Of a DNA stretch of 64,000 bases, positions 60,752 to 64,000 are shown piece after piece. Source of the DNA: JADCGM01 sp943368345 (GTDB lineage: Bacteria > Pseudomonadota > Alphaproteobacteria > Sphingomonadales > Sphingomonadaceae). Where the stretch lies: NCBI GenBank assembly GCA_943368345.1, contig CALRKY020000001.1, positions 62,001 through 126,000 on the forward strand, in the 5' to 3' direction. Under the pieces are notes generated by a model. That model saw only the letters and a program-made list of their open reading frames with translations, had not been told where the DNA came from and made no database searches. How positions within the stretch are numbered: the first letter of the stretch is position 1; each line of letters starts with the position of its first letter. Made by a program: the position numbers and the translations under genes.

Positions 60752-61471
60752 ATGACTGCCTGGTTGAAGAAAATGCTGGTTGGCGTCGCACTGGCCGCAG
60801 CGCCGGTTGCTGCAAGTGCCAGCACGATCACCGCGACCTTTGATCAAGGCGCATCCCGCTATGGCTCGGCGCAAATGTCGCTGAACTCCGGCGGCAGCTG
60901 GAGTACGGTTGGCGCCGGTATGCTGGCCTTCGACCTCGTCACCACCAATTTCCCCGGCCTGACCAGCTCGATCATCTATTCCTGGTGCGTTGAGCCGACC
61001 GAATATGTGTCGAACCCCGCGACGCTCTATGACATCGGCACCGTTTCACAGGGCAACACTGCAGACGGCGGCATGGGGGCAACCCGCGCCCAGTTGGTCA
61101 ACGAACTGTTTGCCCGGTTCCAGCCGGTCCTGCCGACCTATAGCACGCTGCAGAAGGCCCAGGCCATTCAGCTGGCCATCTGGGAAATCGTCAAGGAAAC
61201 CTCGGGCAGCTACGACATCAGCACCGGGTCTGCCCGTTTCATCGGCTATGACAGCACCGTCGTGCCGCTGGCGCAGAGCTATATCAACGCCATCGTTGGC
61301 TCAGGCGGCCCGCAGCTGGCCAACCTGTTCGTCTTCTACAAGAACGGCAAGCAGGATCAGATCTTCCAAGTTCAGGGCTATACCCCGCCAGTTCCGGAGC
61401 CCGCCGCCCTCGGCCTCCTCGGCCTCGGCATCCTCGGCGTGGGTATGGCCCGCCGCCGCCGTCGCGCCTGA
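60752..61471 (+). CDS. PEP-CTERM sorting-domain protein with thioester-domain-like motifs
   Basis: 239 residues. Sec signal peptide (1-24, ending A-S-A-S). C-terminal PEP-CTERM tail: V-P-E-P at 214-217, a hydrophobic helix and a basic end (A-R-R-R-R-R), the substrate signature of exosortase. Within the mature part, W-C-V-E-P (Cys79) and Q-A-I-Q-L-A-I-W (Gln140) resemble the Cys and Gln of thioester (TQXA) adhesin domains. ATG 60752 is 40 bases after a sigma-54 promoter, the control known for PEP-CTERM genes in PrsK/PrsR systems. Exosortase is outside the window. Cell-surface or matrix protein. Confidence 0.85.
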   Translation: MTAWLKKMLVGVALAAAPVAASASTITATFDQGASRYGSAQMSLNSGGSWSTVGAGMLAFDLVTTNFPGLTSSIIYSWCVEPTEYVSNPATLYDIGTVSQGNTADGGMGATRAQLVNELFARFQPVLPTYSTLQKAQAIQLAIWEIVKETSGSYDISTGSARFIGYDSTVVPLAQSYINAIVGSGGPQLANLFVFYKNGKQDQIFQVQGYTPPVPEPAALGLLGLGILGVGMARRRRRA

Positions 61472-61494
61472 TAGTCCAACGATCCAAAGATTAC

Positions 61495-61527
61495 CGGGCG
61501 GGCCTCACGGCCCGCCCGTTTTCGTTT
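61495..61527 (+). terminator. Rho-independent terminator of the PEP-CTERM gene
   Basis: Perfect 10-bp stem CGGGCGGGCC/GGCCCGCCCG, TCAC loop, then TTTTCGTTT. It ends at the convergent polA stop. Confidence 0.92.
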
Positions 61528-64000
61528 CAGTGCGCGGCACCCCAGTTTGGGCCGGTGCCGATTTCAACGCCGAGGGGGACGGAGAGGGCGACGGCGGGTT
61601 CGGCGGCGGTCGCCATTACCTCCCGGATCACGGCTGTGGCCGCCGCGACCTCGCCGTCCGGCACCTCGAATACCAGTTCATCGTGAACCTGCAGCAACAT
61701 GCGGGTGCCGCTGAGGCCCGCCGCCGCCAGTGCCGCTGGCATCCGGATCATCGCCCGTTTGATGATGTCGGCGCTGGTACCCTGAATTGGCGCGTTGATG
61801 GCCGCCCGCTCGCTGCCCTGCCGCTCGGTCTGGTTTGAGGAGGTGATCCGCGAAAAATGGGTTTTGCGGCCAAACAGCGTCGTGGTGAACCCGGCATCGC
61901 GAGCGCTGTCCAGCGTTTCGGCGATGTAGCGGTTGATGCCCGGAAACCGCTCGAAATAGCGGTCGATCATCGCTTGCGCTTCGTCCGCGGAAATCCCCAG
62001 CCGCTGCCCAAGCCCCCAGCGTGAAATGCCATAAAGAATCGAGAAGTTGATGGTCTTGGCCCGCCCGCGCGTGTCGCGGTTGACCTCTCCGAACAATTCC
62101 ATCGCGGTCAGGCTGTGGATATCATCGCCGTTCGCGAACGCGACCTTCAACGCCGGGACATCGGCCATATGCGCCGCCAGCCGCAGCTCGATCTGGCTAT
62201 AGTCGGCGGACAGCAGCACATGGCCGGGCTCGGCGATGAACGCTTCCCGGATACGCCTGCCCGCCTCGCTCCGGATTGGGATATTCTGCAAATTCGGGTC
62301 GTTGGAGCTGAGCCGCCCGGTCTGCGCGCCGGTCAGGCCATAGCTGGTGTGAACCCGGCCCGTCGTCGGGTTGATCTGCTCCTGCAAGGCATCGGTGTAG
62401 GTTGACTTGAGCTTCGACAATTGCCGCCATTCGAGCACCTTGCGGGCGATCTCGACCCCGTCCTCGGCCAGCCGTTCGAGCACGGTCACATCGGTGGAAT
62501 AGTCGCCGGACTTGCCCTTGCGTCCGCCTTTCAGACCCATTTTCCCGAACAGGATTTCGCCCAATTGCTTTGGGCTGCCGACCGTGAACGGCTGCCCGGC
62601 CAGGGCGTGGATTTCGCCCTCAAGCGCCGCGATTCCGACGGCGAACTCCGCCGACATCCGCGCCAGCTCCTCGCGGTCAATCCGGATGCCCTGCCGCTCC
62701 ATATCGGCCAGCACCGGGATCAGCGGCCGGTCGATTGTCTCATAGACCCGGGTCACCCGGTCCGCCGACAGGCGCGGCGCCAGATGCCGGTACAGCCGCA
62801 GGGTCACATCGGCATCTTCCGCCGCATAGGCCGTCGCTGCACCAATCGCCACCTGCCCGAACGACATGGCGGTTTTCCCGGTGCCGCAGACATCCTTGAA
62901 GGCGATGCAGCTATGCCCCAGATGTTCGAGCGCCAGATCATCCATGCCGTGATTGCGCAGACCGGCGTCGAGGTCGAAGCTCATCACCATCGTATCGTGC
63001 AGCGGCGCAACCGCGATGCCGTACCGGGCCAGCACGTTGAGGTCATATTTGATGTTATGCCCGACCTTGGCGACCGCGGGGTCCTCCAGCAGCGGCTTCA
63101 GCCGGGCCATCGCCACCTTCATGGGGATTTGCTGCGGCGTCTCCGCCAACAGGTCGCCGCCGCCATGCGCCAGCGGGATGTAGCAAGCCCGGTTGGGCGC
63201 GGTGGCCAAACTGACACCCACCAGTCCGGCCTGCATCGAATCGAGCGCATCGGTTTCGGTATCAACGGCGATCACCCCGGCAGCCCAAGCCTCGGCAATC
63301 CACGCATCCAGTGCCTCAACGGTTTGAACACAGGCATAGGCGACCCGGTCAAATGTCTGGGCCACCGGTTCGACAACAACTGCTGCGCCGCGTGCCTCCT
63401 GCCGGATCAGGTTCATCGTCTGCCGGTCCGGGCCACCCGTCTCCGCACCCAGTTTTTTCAGCAGCGACGCAAAGCCGTGATGCTCAAGAAAAGCCTGCAA
63501 CGGCGGTTTGGGGATTTCCTGCAACAATAGCGCGGCCAACGGCTCCGGCAGGGCAGCATCTTCCTTCAAGGTCACCAACACCCGGCTCAATCGCGCCTGT
63601 TCGGCAAATTCGATCAGATTGTCCCGCATTTTGGACGGCTTCATCGCCGGGGCTGCCGTCAGCACGGCCTCAATCGTCCCATGTTCCTGAATCAGCTTCG
63701 CCGCCGTCTTCGGCCCAATGCCCGGCACCCCCGGCACATTGTCGGCGCTGTCCCCCACCAACCCGAGCACATCGCCGAGCGCGTCCGGCAGCACGCCGAA
63801 TTTCTCGACCACTGCCTCGGGCCCGAGCCGTTCACTCTTCATCGGGTCGAGCATGTCGACGCCCGGCTGGATCAACTGCATCAAATCCTTGTCGGTCGAC
63901 ACCACAGTGACCTGCCACCCGGCATCGAGCGCTGCCCGCGTGTACGACGCAATCAGATCATCGGCCTCAAGCCCCATCTGCTCAATACAGGGCAGCGAAA
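61527..64000 (-). CDS. polA: DNA polymerase I (5' end runs off the right edge)
   Basis: About 824 residues are visible; the frame is open to the window end, so the first part of the 5'-nuclease domain is missing. What remains of the 5' nuclease includes G-L-E-A-D-D-L-I-A-S-Y and a helix-hairpin-helix V-P-G-V-P-G-I-G-P-K-T. The 3'-5' exonuclease is intact (A-V-D-T-E-T, G-H-N-I-K-Y-D, Y-A-A-E-D-A-D-V-T). Polymerase motifs A (D-Y-S-Q-I-E-L-R), B (R-x3-K-T-I-N-F-S-I-L-Y-G) and C (V-H-D-E-L-V-F-E) follow. Functions in repair and Okazaki-fragment processing. Confidence 0.97.
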   Translation of the reverse strand, partial: SLPCIEQMGLEADDLIASYTRAALDAGWQVTVVSTDKDLMQLIQPGVDMLDPMKSERLGPEAVVEKFGVLPDALGDVLGLVGDSADNVPGVPGIGPKTAAKLIQEHGTIEAVLTAAPAMKPSKMRDNLIEFAEQARLSRVLVTLKEDAALPEPLAALLLQEIPKPPLQAFLEHHGFASLLKKLGAETGGPDRQTMNLIRQEARGAAVVVEPVAQTFDRVAYACVQTVEALDAWIAEAWAAGVIAVDTETDALDSMQAGLVGVSLATAPNRACYIPLAHGGGDLLAETPQQIPMKVAMARLKPLLEDPAVAKVGHNIKYDLNVLARYGIAVAPLHDTMVMSFDLDAGLRNHGMDDLALEHLGHSCIAFKDVCGTGKTAMSFGQVAIGAATAYAAEDADVTLRLYRHLAPRLSADRVTRVYETIDRPLIPVLADMERQGIRIDREELARMSAEFAVGIAALEGEIHALAGQPFTVGSPKQLGEILFGKMGLKGGRKGKSGDYSTDVTVLERLAEDGVEIARKVLEWRQLSKLKSTYTDALQEQINPTTGRVHTSYGLTGAQTGRLSSNDPNLQNIPIRSEAGRRIREAFIAEPGHVLLSADYSQIELRLAAHMADVPALKVAFANGDDIHSLTAMELFGEVNRDTRGRAKTINFSILYGISRWGLGQRLGISADEAQAMIDRYFERFPGINRYIAETLDSARDAGFTTTLFGRKTHFSRITSSNQTERQGSERAAINAPIQGTSADIIKRAMIRMPAALAAAGLSGTRMLLQVHDELVFEVPDGEVAAATAVIREVMATAAEPAVALSVPLGVEIGTGPNWGAAH

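Overview
The window is a gene-dense, GC-rich bacterial chromosome segment whose gene content and order point to an alphaproteobacterium of the order Sphingomonadales. The evidence is the mutY-dciA-Dsb lipoprotein cluster, recG-sdhE-mfd, cmk-rpsA-ihfB-lapA-pyrF-trpFBA-accD-folC, an ALAS-type hemA, a large TonB-dependent receptor, and the dispersed palindromic repeats typical of this group. The genus cannot be resolved from the window alone. No rRNA, CRISPR array, integrase, transposase or prophage was seen. One tRNA (Asn, GTT) is present. No stretch longer than 300 bases lacks a gene.

Layout. 1-2.8 kb: a DsbA-like lipoprotein (cut by the left edge), dciA, divergent mutY and a YciI-family gene. 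2.86-4.33 kb: a compositionally distinct, lower-GC three-gene operon on the minus strand encoding a TIR-like protein, a small multi-TM (SLATT/RipA-like) protein and a SLOG protein. This is the most interesting element, a candidate Thoeris-like nucleotide-signalling defence cassette with sensor/producer and membrane effector on separate polypeptides. 4.4-7 kb: ferredoxin and two tandem cysteine desulfurases (Fe-S supply). 7-19.4 kb: an alpha/beta hydrolase, anmK, tyrS, a DUF559 nuclease gene framed by inverted palindromic repeats, recG, sdhE, mfd, an FrnE-like DsbA protein and a GGDEF/EAL protein. 19.5-33 kb: moaA, nadK, tRNA-Asn, a thioesterase, an NlpC/P60 protein, a methyltransferase, cmk, rpsA, ihfB, lapA, and the overlapping pyrF-trpF-trpB-trpA-accD-folC operon.

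33-47 kb is more accessory. It holds a cytochrome P450, an AmpG-like transporter, a Rieske oxygenase, a dicarboxylate symporter, a Tat-exported molybdopterin oxidoreductase, hemH, a PhaB-type reductase, a ribbon-helix-helix protein, a membrane-anchored LuxR-type regulator, purK/purE, an orphan RES-domain protein and gpmA. 46.6-50.2 kb carries a GNAT, a small membrane protein, an M14 carboxypeptidase, a DUF4136 lipoprotein and galE.

50.2-56.6 kb is a sensory/uptake unit: a TonB-dependent receptor downstream of a LytTR response regulator and two closely related tandem histidine kinases. 56.7-64 kb holds a TetR regulator, a copper-type formylglycine-generating enzyme homologue, hemA, a DUF1295 membrane protein, a PEP-CTERM protein with thioester-domain-like motifs behind a textbook sigma-54 promoter, and polA cut by the right edge.

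Several palindromic repeat families are scattered through the window. One is inserted in frame inside recG, one supplies the stop codon of mutY, and one pair brackets the DUF559 gene.
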